This document shows, piece after piece, positions 48,177-57,187 of a stretch of 64,000 bases of DNA. Numbering within the stretch: the first letter of the stretch is position 1; each line of letters begins with the position of its first letter. Position numbers and translations under genes: made by a program. Source of the stretch: Thioploca sp. Its GTDB lineage: Bacteria; Pseudomonadota; Gammaproteobacteria; Beggiatoales; Beggiatoaceae. The stretch is from assembly GCA_012032555.1 (NCBI GenBank), contig JAAUSR010000013.1, positions 1 to 64,000 of the forward strand. Reading direction: 5' to 3'. The notes under the pieces were generated by a model, which was given only the letters and a program-made list of their open reading frames with translations, made no database searches and was not told the DNA's origin.

Positions 48177-49655
48177 CTATTGTCCACCTCTAACCGGCCA
48201 CACATAGTAGGTGTACGCCCTATCGTAGCTGTTGACGCTGCCGCTGCTGAGGGCCACGACCCACGCGTTACTCGCATTACTCGCGTACGTCGTAGCCGAC
48301 CAATAGTTGTCCAACTGGACATTTAAAAACGGATGGCCAGACGGCAAGACCGGATTAGATTGACCCCGATCTATCAAACTGAATAATTCATTCGTATTAG
48401 GCAAACGCCAATCTCCCTTTTTTGAACCATCATTCAGGCTACAACTCCCACTTGACAAATTATTCGCTGACGCTATTGCTGTAGTCCAATCTTGTTGTCC
48501 AAAGCAATTCGCCTCCTTTAACCAAATTAAACCGGTTAGATTATCCGTCACCGTCCCATTTCCTGGGTCAGTAAAACGAGGACCAGATGTTGTCACACCT
48601 TTTCGAATATTTCCGTCATCTCCAGTCACATAAGAGGTCGTTTGCCCCGTTCTCGGTACTGGAGCCAATTGACGCGTTCCCGTCACTTCCACGCCATCTA
48701 CCCACGCTTTCTTACCCGTGATAATTTCACTCGCTACGGCATCACCACTACTGGTATTCACTAAATTTTGAAGCGAGAATTTTCCCGTTATCTCCTTTCC
48801 ATCTACCCACGCCTTTTGGCCTTCTAAAATATAACTCGAACTGGCATCGCCACTACTCGTATCGACCACATTCTTATTACCAGACACCCCAAAGATTGTT
48901 ATTCCAGCTTTGATATTATCTGATACTAAATTAGCATCTCCGGTCACTACCCCAGAACCATTGTAATAGCCCGCCACTAGCGGTTGATCGGTCGTCTTCG
49001 GGGTATAGTTTTTCTCACCTTGATTGGGCATCGTCCCCACTAAATCTACTCCTTGGCTAGTTGAGAAGGTTTTCCCAGCCAACACCTCTGACACCACCGC
49101 AGTTCCCGTCGCTTTCGGGGGACAAGCCACCAGCGGCGGGCATTCATAATTACCGATCACACCAAACAGTTCTATTCCTTTCAAGATATTATTCGCGGTT
49201 AAGTCTTCATCTCCTTGCACTTTGCCTTCGCCATTATGATAGCCTTCAGCTATCACTTGATCTTTGGTACTCGGCATATAGGTTGGTGCGCCTTGATCCG
49301 CCATCGTTCCGGTTTGCTTTCCCCACTGTTCGGCTCGCAGACCCCAGTAGGTCTTTCCAGATAAGACTTGATTCGATTGCGCTCCACTCATCTCATCTTT
49401 CTTCGGTGCTACCGCCATCACGTCATTTAATGTACATCGTCGACTATTCTCTTGCGGACCACTCTCCGGTCCCGAAAACGCTTTCAATTCGCCCTCTTCA
49501 CCACTTTTTAATCGCTGGCAGATATCTTCAACTCGATACATTGCACTTTTAATGTCGTCTGGCGGCGCCGGCGAATCGATTGGCCCCGCTAACAGAGGCT
49601 TAGCCAAGAACATCAGGGAAAGGATTAATTTCGGATAGTGATTAACCAACCACAT
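48177..49655 (-). CDS. Secreted DUF1566 (Lcl C-terminal) repeat protein, candidate DGR target
   Basis: The 492-residue protein starts with a signal peptide (LILSLMFLAKPLLAGP). The middle has two copies of a unit of about 65 residues (GTMADQGAPTYMPSTKDQ; GTMPNQGEKNYTPKTTDQ, each ending LFGVIGN/IFGVSGN) and two copies of a short unit (SGDAVASEIITGKKAWVDG). The last 130 residues are a DUF1566 domain, a C-type-lectin-like fold: FTDPGNGTVTDNLTGLIWLK, DWRLPNTNELFSLID, and LDNYWSATTYASNASNAW to the end VWPVRGGQ. It is probably a surface-exposed binding protein. The last 42 codons are far more GC-rich than the rest of the gene and are dominated by NNC codons, described as a separate feature. Confidence 0.88.
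   Translation of the reverse strand: MWLVNHYPKLILSLMFLAKPLLAGPIDSPAPPDDIKSAMYRVEDICQRLKSGEEGELKAFSGPESGPQENSRRCTLNDVMAVAPKKDEMSGAQSNQVLSGKTYWGLRAEQWGKQTGTMADQGAPTYMPSTKDQVIAEGYHNGEGKVQGDEDLTANNILKGIELFGVIGNYECPPLVACPPKATGTAVVSEVLAGKTFSTSQGVDLVGTMPNQGEKNYTPKTTDQPLVAGYYNGSGVVTGDANLVSDNIKAGITIFGVSGNKNVVDTSSGDASSSYILEGQKAWVDGKEITGKFSLQNLVNTSSGDAVASEIITGKKAWVDGVEVTGTRQLAPVPRTGQTTSYVTGDDGNIRKGVTTSGPRFTDPGNGTVTDNLTGLIWLKEANCFGQQDWTTAIASANNLSSGSCSLNDGSKKGDWRLPNTNELFSLIDRGQSNPVLPSGHPFLNVQLDNYWSATTYASNASNAWVVALSSGSVNSYDRAYTYYVWPVRGGQ
48180..48305 (-). other. Candidate diversity-generating variable region
   Basis: The coding strand from the YWS codons to the stop is about 57% GC by hand count, in a window that is clearly AT-rich. 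Between the constant ASNAW and PVRGGQ ends, the codons GTC, GCC, AGC, AGC, AGC, AAC, AGC, TAC, TAC, ACC and TAC all keep C in the third position and can each be derived from AAC by changing only adenines. This is the mark left by adenine-specific mutagenic retrohoming. DUF1566 domains are established DGR targets. The template repeat and reverse transcriptase are not in this window. Confidence 0.55.
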
Positions 49656-49931
49656 TTTATTTGCTCCTCTAGATAAATAACATCAGGACTTCCTAGTCGT
49701 CATAAGTTCTTTGACCAAATAAAAATTTTACCATAATCATTTTAGCACACTACTTAATCTCGCTTCCCCGCTGCTTTAAAGGAGTACAAGTAGGCTGGAT
49801 TGATTAACACAGCTCGTTTTTTATTCAATTGATTGAACTACAAATAACAAAAAGGTGATTGGTGTTTATCTTGAATAAGAATAAGCTGGGTTTCGTTCCT
49901 CAACCCAGCCTACTCGTGCTACTCGTGCTGG

Positions 49932-50669
49932 CTATTGTTGCAATAGAGTCAAAATTTGTTGTCGAGCATAATGAGCTAATTCGCGTCGTTCTCTATGGTA
50001 AGTAGGGATAGGTGAACCAAACCATAGCTCGACGGTAAATATTTCTTCACCCAGCACACGCCATACATGTTGAATAAAAATATCATCACCAACATAAGGT
50101 ATGATTTGATTAAGACTATTACCTTGTGGATAACGTAGCGCAATGGGTTGTACCGGTACACCCGTTTGAATCGCAGCTTGAAACAACCGCGCATGAAAAC
50201 GTTTAACACTCATTCCTTCAGTGGAGGTTCCTTCCGGAAAAAATAAAACACTTCTATGATTTGACAACGCCTGAATCATCTCATTAGCAGTCGCAGTTGC
50301 TGCTTGAAATTGACCCCGTTGGATAAATAGGGTACCTACTTGCCGAGCCAATCGACCGAGAATAGGCCACTTTGCCACTTCTTGCTTAGAAACAAAAATG
50401 ACTGGAAAAGTGGCTAACAAAGCAAAAATATCTAACCAGGAGATATGATTGGCAACAAATAGGGTCGGTGTTGTAGCAACGTCACCATAACAGCGTATTT
50501 GCAAACCCACAATGTGACAGAGTTGCCGACTCCATCCCCTTACTATCGCTGAAGACCAACCAGTGGAGAGAGACCATCGAGGTGAAAATAGTAGCCAAGA
50601 TAATAAAAGTCCTATCAACACATGACTCATGAGTAACGATAGTTTTAATAACCTACGCAGCAATTTCAT
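49932..50669 (-). CDS. olsA: 1-acyl-sn-glycerol-3-phosphate-type acyltransferase (OlsA-like)
   Basis: The protein of about 245 residues has the PlsC-family motifs: H-x4-D in LFVANHISWLDIFALLA, the VSKQEVAKWPILGRLA segment, and the substrate motif FFPEGTSTEGMSV. A hydrophobic N-terminus (LLMSHVLIGLLLSWLLF) anchors it to the membrane. Next to an OlsB-like gene it most likely O-acylates lyso-ornithine lipid, although a plain PlsC role cannot be excluded. The gene overlaps the end of the OlsB-like gene. The start could be the ATG at 50669 or a GTG at 50684; neither has an obvious ribosome-binding site, which fits translational coupling. Confidence 0.8.
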   Translation of the reverse strand: MKLLRRLLKLSLLMSHVLIGLLLSWLLFSPRWSLSTGWSSAIVRGWSRQLCHIVGLQIRCYGDVATTPTLFVANHISWLDIFALLATFPVIFVSKQEVAKWPILGRLARQVGTLFIQRGQFQAATATANEMIQALSNHRSVLFFPEGTSTEGMSVKRFHARLFQAAIQTGVPVQPIALRYPQGNSLNQIIPYVGDDIFIQHVWRVLGEEIFTVELWFGSPIPTYHRERRELAHYARQQILTLLQQ

Positions 50670-51426
50670 GAATAACTTGAGCACGATTAATGAAATGTTT
50701 TAGATAACGTTGTTGTAAGTTATTAATACTTAATAGTATGAACACATCAGCCACTTTAAAGTTTGGATCCCAACAAGGTTCACCAGCAATTTGAGCACCT
50801 AAACGGAGGTAGGCTCTCAATAAAGCCGGAATAGGTAAAGGAGAATAAACGTTTTCTTTCTCCGGTTGCAAAGGTATTTTAGGAATAACCCTTAAATCAT
50901 CAGCGGTTGAGTAATGTTCTTGTAATTTAGTGAATAAGATATTGTATTTATCATTTTGCATAGGAATACTGGCACATCCCATTAAATACTCAAAGCCGTT
51001 GGCTACCATAAAACGGGCTAACCCTGACCATAATAATCCCATGATCGCTCCTTTACGGTAGTCTGGGTGAACACAAGTGCGTCCAATTTCTATAAGACCT
51101 CCTGATAATTTGAAAATTTGACTTAAATCGAATTCAGATTCTGAATAAAAGCCACCAGCGACTTTAGCTTGTTCACTGGTTAAGATCCGTGTATAACCCA
51201 CTATTTTATAAGATTTCTTTTCGTATACTACCAAGTGGTGACAATAAGGATCAAAATAGTCAATATCATAAGTAGGAATAATGGTCTTAATCTGAGCACC
51301 CATTTCTTCAGAAAAGATTCGGTAACGCAAGGCTTGCGCTTGACGAATCTCCGTCAATTGAGTTACAAATTCCACATAAAATTTAGAGTTTAGATCCGGT
51401 GTTAATAAATTCAGTTGTATGCTCAT
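50653..51426 (-). CDS. olsB: Ornithine-acyl-ACP N-acyltransferase-like protein (OlsB-like)
   Basis: OlsB-type enzymes transfer a 3-hydroxyacyl chain from acyl-ACP to ornithine. The protein of 257 residues has the acyltransferase opening (QALRYRIFSEEMGAQ), YDIDYFDPYCHHLVVYE, the IVGYTRILTSEQA segment, and IEIGRTCVHPDYRKGAIMGL, all in the order seen in OlsB/hemolysin-like GNAT enzymes. I choose the ATG at 51426, eight bases after GAGGA; an upstream ATG at 51444 lacks this site. It overlaps the acyltransferase gene downstream, so the pair would make ornithine lipids, phosphorus-free membrane lipids useful under phosphate limitation. Confidence 0.8.
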   Translation of the reverse strand: MSIQLNLLTPDLNSKFYVEFVTQLTEIRQAQALRYRIFSEEMGAQIKTIIPTYDIDYFDPYCHHLVVYEKKSYKIVGYTRILTSEQAKVAGGFYSESEFDLSQIFKLSGGLIEIGRTCVHPDYRKGAIMGLLWSGLARFMVANGFEYLMGCASIPMQNDKYNILFTKLQEHYSTADDLRVIPKIPLQPEKENVYSPLPIPALLRAYLRLGAQIAGEPCWDPNFKVADVFILLSINNLQQRYLKHFINRAQVIHEIAA

Positions 51427-51666
51427 ACCTAAAATCCTCGTCATCCGGTTAATGAGCTTTCAGATTAGCAAGGCTAAATTTCAGGGATATGACAGTTTAA
51501 TGAGAGTTTGGTGACAACATTTTTTTAATCACTCAATAGATGAAGATAACTTTTAGGATTGACACAGTTGCAGCAGGGCAAAAGAGCTATTTTATAAAAT
51601 CAATTAGTTCTGGATCTAACTGTGACAATCCTAACCGGGTTAATCCATTTGCTTGATAGGGAGAAT

Positions 51667-52617
51667 TTAACTTAAATTGATAGGTGTTGATCGACGTGAG
51701 CTGGGACGTAATCGTTTTAATATTTGATGTAAAATACTATTTTCTTGTGAAAAAACAGTTAATTGTTGTCGCAATTGTGGCGATAAGATTTGTGGTACTA
51801 TGGGTGTAGAAAAAGCTTCTGTAACTGCTCGATAATACCAAATCAATTCAAAAGATTGTAGGGCACGAATCAAACCAAAACATAACCGTGAAGTAATTAA
51901 ATAAGCCGCTATGGGCAAAGGAAAATAGCGACGAATAATCCAAATTGTATTACGAGTAGGATAATAAACCCGTCGCCAATTAGTTCGACCGAGTGGAGAT
52001 TGACGATGTATAATTCGACAATTCGGATCGTAATAAATTTTATAGTGTTGACACAAGACTCGAATGGCCACCTCCATCTCATTTTGGTAAAGAAAAAATT
52101 CTTGAGGATACCAACCAACTTGTTCGAATAATGAACGTCGAATCGCAAAACCACAACCCACAAAGGCTATAGATAAACTTGGCGTATCCGGTTGGGGTAG
52201 ATGCCAGGTAGATAAAGGTTGCCCTTGTGTCGATTCAATTCGACAAGCTACGATACCAATATCGGGATGAGTATCTAAACACTCAATAATACGATCAAGT
52301 GTGATATGATTAACCGGATGAGAATCATCATCCAACACGAGTAGATAAGTTCCTTGAGCTTGTTGGAAACCTTCATTATAACCAGCAATACCCCGGTTAT
52401 TGGGCAAAGATATCACTTGTACCCAGTGGGTTTGGGTTTGCAAAAATTCTTTAGTTCCATCAGTAGAACCGTTATCAATAGCAATAACTTCAATATCACA
52501 ACGCTGTTCCCATAGCCAAAACAGTTGTTTTAAGGTATAACGCGTTTCAACCAAGCGGTTATAATTGAGGAAAATAATGCTCAATTTAAGTTGGGTAGCT
52601 GATTTAACTTTTGTCAT
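51667..52617 (-). CDS. Glycosyltransferase family 2
   Basis: The 316-residue protein has the GT-A nucleotide-sugar-binding opening (LSIIFLNYNRLVETRYTL), EVIAIDNGSTDGTKEFLQ, and the metal-binding acidic motif in YLLVLDDDSHP. FVGCGFAIRRSLFEQVGWYP and FFLYQNEMEVAIRV are the acceptor-side motifs of rhamnosyl- or similar transferases. The C-terminal part has one hydrophobic stretch that may touch the membrane. It likely adds a sugar to a surface polysaccharide. It stands alone between the OlsB-like gene and the plus-strand FimX-like gene. Confidence 0.88.
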   Translation of the reverse strand: MTKVKSATQLKLSIIFLNYNRLVETRYTLKQLFWLWEQRCDIEVIAIDNGSTDGTKEFLQTQTHWVQVISLPNNRGIAGYNEGFQQAQGTYLLVLDDDSHPVNHITLDRIIECLDTHPDIGIVACRIESTQGQPLSTWHLPQPDTPSLSIAFVGCGFAIRRSLFEQVGWYPQEFFLYQNEMEVAIRVLCQHYKIYYDPNCRIIHRQSPLGRTNWRRVYYPTRNTIWIIRRYFPLPIAAYLITSRLCFGLIRALQSFELIWYYRAVTEAFSTPIVPQILSPQLRQQLTVFSQENSILHQILKRLRPSSRRSTPINLS

Positions 52618-52840
52618 TATTTCAGTATATTATATTTGATAAAATTGACTTTAATCCAACCGACCAATCCAGTTGACAACCGGTTAGGTCAGTAGTTTTT
52701 CTATTTGCAATAACAACACCTCAGGGTGAATGATAAAATAAAATTGGAGAAATTCATATGATTAGTTGAACTTGGGTCTATGCCTGTCACCGAACTGCTT
52801 TGCCTAGTGTAAAATACCCGTTTTTTTAAGGAGGGGGACT

Positions 52841-54931
52841 GTGATCCAAGATGATATTATCCGCTTAATTGTTATAGAAGAATCTGCTAATGATGCTGAA
52901 GTAATTTTAAATAGTTTGCGTAAAGCGCGTTATCCCATTCGTCCTCGTCATGTGGAAGACGATGAAGATTTACAGGCCGCATTGGGTGAACATGAATGGG
53001 ATCTCATTATTTCTGTTCCTCAAGTGGGTGAGTTTACTTGTGCGCAAGTTTTTGAAATGGTTAACAGTTCCAAACAAGATATCCCAGTCATTGTCTTAAC
53101 AGATAAACTGGACAGCAAAATTATTTCCACATTGCTAAATGTTGGTGTTCGTCAAGTCATTCCTAGCCAAAGTGATGGTTGTTTACAAGCAGCCGTCGGT
53201 AAAGAATTGGCTGATCTAAGTGAACGTCGTCGACGTCGATATCTTGAACAACTTTATAAGGAATCGCAAAAACATAATAAAATGCTATTAGAATCTTCGC
53301 GCGATGCGATTGCTTATGTACATGATGGCATGCATATTCATGCTAATCCCAGTTACTTAAAAATGTTCAACTATAAAAATATGGACGACATTGAAGGGTT
53401 ACCAGTCATGAATTTAATTTCGCTCGAAGATCAAGCTAAGTTTAAAGAGTTTATGCGGGATTTTATGACTGATGATCAAGAAAAGGAGCGTCAAATTGAT
53501 TTAGAAGGGATAACCGCAGACAAGAAACGTTTAAAGTTAAAACTAGAACTGAGTCATGCTATTTACGACACTGAGCATTGCGTTCAAGTGATTATTCGTG
53601 ATCAGTCTCAAAGTCAAGAATTAGAACAAAAGATTAAAGAAATTAGTCGCCGTGACCAAACCACCGGGTTACTTAATCGCCAGTATTTCGTCGAAGAATT
53701 ATTAGAAAAAGCTTTAGCCAAAGCGATGGGGTCACACACCCGTAGTGTGCTATTTTATATTGAATTGGATAATTTTAATACAATGAGAGAGAACCTAGGT
53801 ATTGGTGGTAGTGATCCGGTCATCCAGAATATGGGTAAAGTCATTCATGAGATATCAGAAGGTGGCTCTTTAGCGCGATTTGGAGAAAATGTATTTACCT
53901 TATTATTAACCGATAAAGATGGTAAAAGGTATGCCACCGCTGGACAATTAGCCGATAAAATTTGTAAAGCCGTTGAAGCCAATGTAACAGAAGTGGGTAA
54001 ACAATCCGTTGTTAGCACTTGTAGTATTGGTATTGCTCAAGTACTGGCTTCTGCTGCGACACCTCAAGATGTGTTGAATGATGCTCATAGTGCTTGTGCT
54101 ATCGCCATGAAACGCGGCGGTAATAGCTTTGAATTTTATAAAGTCAGTGGTGATCAGAAAGGTGATATGAAACTATCTGATATTGCTAAACTGATTGAAA
54201 CCGCTATCGAGGAAAAACGGTTATCACTACGTTATCAACCTATCGTTAACTTACACGGTGACTCGCAAGAAATGTATGAAGTATTTTTACGGATGCTTGA
54301 CGGAGAGGGAAAAACCGTGCCTGCCAGTAATTTGTTTGATGCTGCCGAAAAAGCTAACTTGAGTATTCAACTGGATAAATGGGTATTGGAACAATCGATT
54401 AAAAGATTAGTCCAACAGCAAAAAGCCGGTCATAAAACTCACTTTTTTATTAAGTTATCTGATCAAGCAATTCGGGATGAAAGTGTTTTACTCTACATTA
54501 GAAAACTGCTTAAATCTACTCAGCTACCTGGTAGCCGGCTTATTTTTGAATTGAGTGAGTCTATTGCTATTAGCCAAGTTAAACTAGCCAAAGCATTCAT
54601 TAGTCAGCTAAAAACTTTTGAATGTCAATCGGCATTGGAACACTTTGGTACGGGACTTAATTCGTCAACCACGCTTAAACATTTACCGGTTGACTATGTC
54701 AAAATTGATTCTTCTTATAGTCGAGGGTTATCAACCAATCAGGATAATCAGAAAGCGGTACAAGAAATTGTAAAAATGGCACATGAATTAGATAAACTAA
54801 CTATTGCTGAAGCCGTAGAAGATGCCAATAGTTTGACTGTATTATGGTCATCAGAAGTGGATTTTGCTCAAGGACATTATATTCAAGAACCGCTGGATGA
54901 ACCAGAATTTGATTTTTCTGAGGAAGAGTAA
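52841..54931 (+). CDS. fimX: FimX-like c-di-GMP receptor (REC-PAS-GGDEF-EAL, degenerate)
   Basis: The 696-residue protein has a receiver-like domain lacking the usual phospho-acceptor Asp (LIISVPQVGEFT), a PAS domain (about 150-260), a GGDEF domain with the active loop changed to ARFGENVFTLLL near residue 345, and an EAL domain whose catalytic EAL is EVFLR near residue 479 (LRYQPIVNLHGDSQEMYEVFLRM is close by). This is the architecture and the degeneration pattern of FimX, which binds c-di-GMP through its inactive EAL and controls type IV pilus assembly and twitching. The start is a GTG with GGAGG upstream. No pilus genes are in the window. Confidence 0.87.
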   Translation: MIQDDIIRLIVIEESANDAEVILNSLRKARYPIRPRHVEDDEDLQAALGEHEWDLIISVPQVGEFTCAQVFEMVNSSKQDIPVIVLTDKLDSKIISTLLNVGVRQVIPSQSDGCLQAAVGKELADLSERRRRRYLEQLYKESQKHNKMLLESSRDAIAYVHDGMHIHANPSYLKMFNYKNMDDIEGLPVMNLISLEDQAKFKEFMRDFMTDDQEKERQIDLEGITADKKRLKLKLELSHAIYDTEHCVQVIIRDQSQSQELEQKIKEISRRDQTTGLLNRQYFVEELLEKALAKAMGSHTRSVLFYIELDNFNTMRENLGIGGSDPVIQNMGKVIHEISEGGSLARFGENVFTLLLTDKDGKRYATAGQLADKICKAVEANVTEVGKQSVVSTCSIGIAQVLASAATPQDVLNDAHSACAIAMKRGGNSFEFYKVSGDQKGDMKLSDIAKLIETAIEEKRLSLRYQPIVNLHGDSQEMYEVFLRMLDGEGKTVPASNLFDAAEKANLSIQLDKWVLEQSIKRLVQQQKAGHKTHFFIKLSDQAIRDESVLLYIRKLLKSTQLPGSRLIFELSESIAISQVKLAKAFISQLKTFECQSALEHFGTGLNSSTTLKHLPVDYVKIDSSYSRGLSTNQDNQKAVQEIVKMAHELDKLTIAEAVEDANSLTVLWSSEVDFAQGHYIQEPLDEPEFDFSEEE

Positions 54932-55481
54932 TCAATAAAACCTGAGATTAGTTGGTTTTACTTAGTGCCAGTGAAATGTGTCAACTGACTTGGTGTTCAT
55001 TATCACTTCTAATATGAGAAAAGCAACAAGTGTCGATCATCAAATTTCCTCGATTTAACTGGACTTTATCGAGGAAATTCGTACAATTTTACCATTCATG
55101 GATAGCGTTTGGTATGTGAACCAAGTGACCTTGTGTTCAAGAAATTTCCAAGGAAAGCAAAGTGGGTTTCCACCAAGTGGACTGATAAAGAAATCATCAG
55201 AAAAGTGTAGTTTCTTCCAAAAAATTATCGTGCTCTCTTTGGCATTATCACAACCAATACGCTATGATACTCGTCGGTTATCTCAAATGGATAGATCAAC
55301 AGAAGTGATTAAATTGAGTTTTAATACTCAGCGGCCTCTAAGAAGAACTTTATTTTGTAGGGCGGGAATCCTTTCCGACTATGCCGGTTGGCAACGGTTT
55401 GCTAACTCACAGTCATTCTTCAGCGTAATTGGGTATAAAAAACTAGAAACTCAAATTTGACTTTGTATTTAGGTAGAAACC
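54932..55481 (+). other. 550 bp without a convincing gene
   Basis: This gap follows the FimX-like gene. A 120-codon frame at 55098-55460 has no ribosome-binding site and no recognisable domain, and I do not call it. I see no RNA gene. Confidence 0.45.
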
Positions 55482-56492
55482 ATGATGGCAAGAAAATTAA
55501 TTTATTCCATTCTAGCAATTACGATGGTGGGAAATTTAGTTACCACTTCGATAAGCCAAGCTGCTCCAGCTTGCCATGTCATAGCACCGATTATTGATAA
55601 AGATCCTAAAGGGTTGAATATTAGGAACAATCCGATGAAGGATATCATCTCAAAAATTCCTTACAGCGATTATACGGCTATTACAACTGTTCATATTATT
55701 GATGCCAAAAAAGGTTGGCTAAAGATTGATGAGTGGTCTGATGGCTCGGTAACAGCTACTTTAAAAGATGAAGCTTGGATTTATGGTGGTTTAATAGCCA
55801 CGGCACGAACGGTTTACGATAAGCCTATTTGTCAGAATTGTGATGACCCTAAAAAGATAGGTCAGTTACGTGAAGATGCTAAAGTGAAGATCCTGAATTG
55901 TAATGAATATGGTTGGTTATTCGTGCAAGGTACCGCTATTGAAGGAGAAGAAATAGAAGGTTGGTTACCTCCTTATAATGAATCACCTCATAGAACAATA
56001 GCAACGTCTCAGAACCAAACCAATGAACTCAAAACAGCCGGACGTTGTTATCACGCGAAAGGCTATATTACTGATCAAGATCACAATGGTCTCAATGTGA
56101 GAACAGAACCTTATGTTAAAGCGGAAGTGATCTCCAAAATTCCCTATAATGACTACAGCATAACTAGCATAGTAGATATTAGCGATGCTCAAAATGGTTG
56201 GCTTAAATTACGTCAATGGACTGATGGCGCGGTTATAACTTCTTTTAGTGGTCAGGCTTGGATTTATGGTAAATTAGTAGCCACTTTAGTTAAGGTAGGT
56301 GGCGATAATAACATTTATGCAGCAGCCGTTCACACGGCTCGTAAAAGTGGTCAATTTGTACCGGGTCGAGCAGTTAAAGTGTTAGATTGTGGTAATGAAT
56401 GGTTATTTGTTCAAGGTCAATCTACTGAAGGGAAACGAGTCAAAGGTTGGTTGTCTCCTTATGGACAATCTCTTATACCCTATGCTGAATAA
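55482..56492 (+). CDS. Exported protein with two bacterial SH3 domains
   Basis: The 336-residue protein has a signal peptide (LIYSILAITMVGNLVTTSISQA). Two copies of an SH3-like unit follow, the first starting PIIDKDPKGLNIRNNPM and the second YITDQDHNGLNVRTEPY. Each has the YSDY/YNDY turn, a GWLKI/GWLKL core and an EAWIYGGL/QAWIYGKL strand, and each is followed by a WLFVQG unit. Bacterial SH3 domains usually bind peptidoglycan or peptides in the periplasm. The downstream gene is a shorter paralogue 17 bp away. No enzymatic domain is attached. Confidence 0.82.
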   Translation: MMARKLIYSILAITMVGNLVTTSISQAAPACHVIAPIIDKDPKGLNIRNNPMKDIISKIPYSDYTAITTVHIIDAKKGWLKIDEWSDGSVTATLKDEAWIYGGLIATARTVYDKPICQNCDDPKKIGQLREDAKVKILNCNEYGWLFVQGTAIEGEEIEGWLPPYNESPHRTIATSQNQTNELKTAGRCYHAKGYITDQDHNGLNVRTEPYVKAEVISKIPYNDYSITSIVDISDAQNGWLKLRQWTDGAVITSFSGQAWIYGKLVATLVKVGGDNNIYAAAVHTARKSGQFVPGRAVKVLDCGNEWLFVQGQSTEGKRVKGWLSPYGQSLIPYAE

Positions 56493-56509
56493 ATAGGAAT
56501 TATATTGAT

Positions 56510-57106
56510 ATGAAAAAACAAAAGTTTCACCTCATCATGATAGCTATGATAATAGCTAACTTATTCATAGTCTGTTTTGCTGAAGAAAATAATCAGCCCG
56601 CTCGATGTGATGTGTCTGCTTTCATTACCGATAAAGATCCTAAAGGGTTAAATGTCAGATCAGCACCGGATAAAAATGTTATCTCCCGAATTCCTTATAA
56701 AAATTATCAGCCTGAACAACCAATTACTGTTCATATTGTCGATGCTAAAACCGGTTGGTTAAAAATTGATCGCTGGACTGATGGATTAACTATCGGTAAA
56801 TTTGCGGGAGAAGCTTGGATCTATGGCAAACTAGTTGCTGTCTCGATAAAGGGTGATGAAAATATAAAAGTATATGGCGGTCCCGAAGGTGCGACAACCC
56901 ACCTCGTGGCTAATATTCATGAAAAGCCGGCTGCAGAAACACCGTTATTAGGGCAACTTGACGCAGAAAATCAATTAGTTAATGTTCTCGATTGTCAAGA
57001 TAAATGGATATTGACGGCAGGTAAAATGTTAGATGGTAAATTGTTAAAGGGGTGGTTGGCTCCTCAACAGCAATGTCCTAATTTTTCATCGGCCTGTGTA
57101 TTATAA
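56510..57106 (+). CDS. Exported protein with one bacterial SH3 domain
   Basis: The 198-residue protein has a signal peptide (FHLIMIAMIIANLFIVCFA) and a single SH3-like unit (FITDKDPKGLNVRSAPD, GWLKIDRWTDG, GEAWIYGKLVAV) plus a second half that ends in WILTAGKMLDGKLLKGWLAP. It is a shortened paralogue of the gene just upstream; the shared segments DKDPKGLN and GEAWIYGK show a tandem duplication. The 17 bp spacing makes co-transcription near certain. The function is unknown. Confidence 0.82.
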   Translation: MKKQKFHLIMIAMIIANLFIVCFAEENNQPARCDVSAFITDKDPKGLNVRSAPDKNVISRIPYKNYQPEQPITVHIVDAKTGWLKIDRWTDGLTIGKFAGEAWIYGKLVAVSIKGDENIKVYGGPEGATTHLVANIHEKPAAETPLLGQLDAENQLVNVLDCQDKWILTAGKMLDGKLLKGWLAPQQQCPNFSSACVL

Positions 57107-57187
57107 ATTTCCGCTTCACTGGTTCTCCCGCTTTCTCTGTTGTCCACGAGTGGGAATTCTTTTAGCCAAGGGCAGTCTATATATAAA

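Noticed and set aside
48081-48326. Plus-strand frame opposite the DUF1566 3' end
   Set aside because: It is the antisense of the GC-rich variable region; the openness comes from the GC-rich codons on the other strand.
49061-49552. Long plus-strand frame opposite the DUF1566 gene
   Set aside because: It mirrors the repeat region of the minus-strand gene and has a leucine/serine/arginine-rich mix with no start signal.
55098-55460. Open frame of 120 codons upstream of the SH3 genes
   Set aside because: It has no ribosome-binding site, no domain I recognise and an amino-acid mix that looks like translated non-coding DNA.
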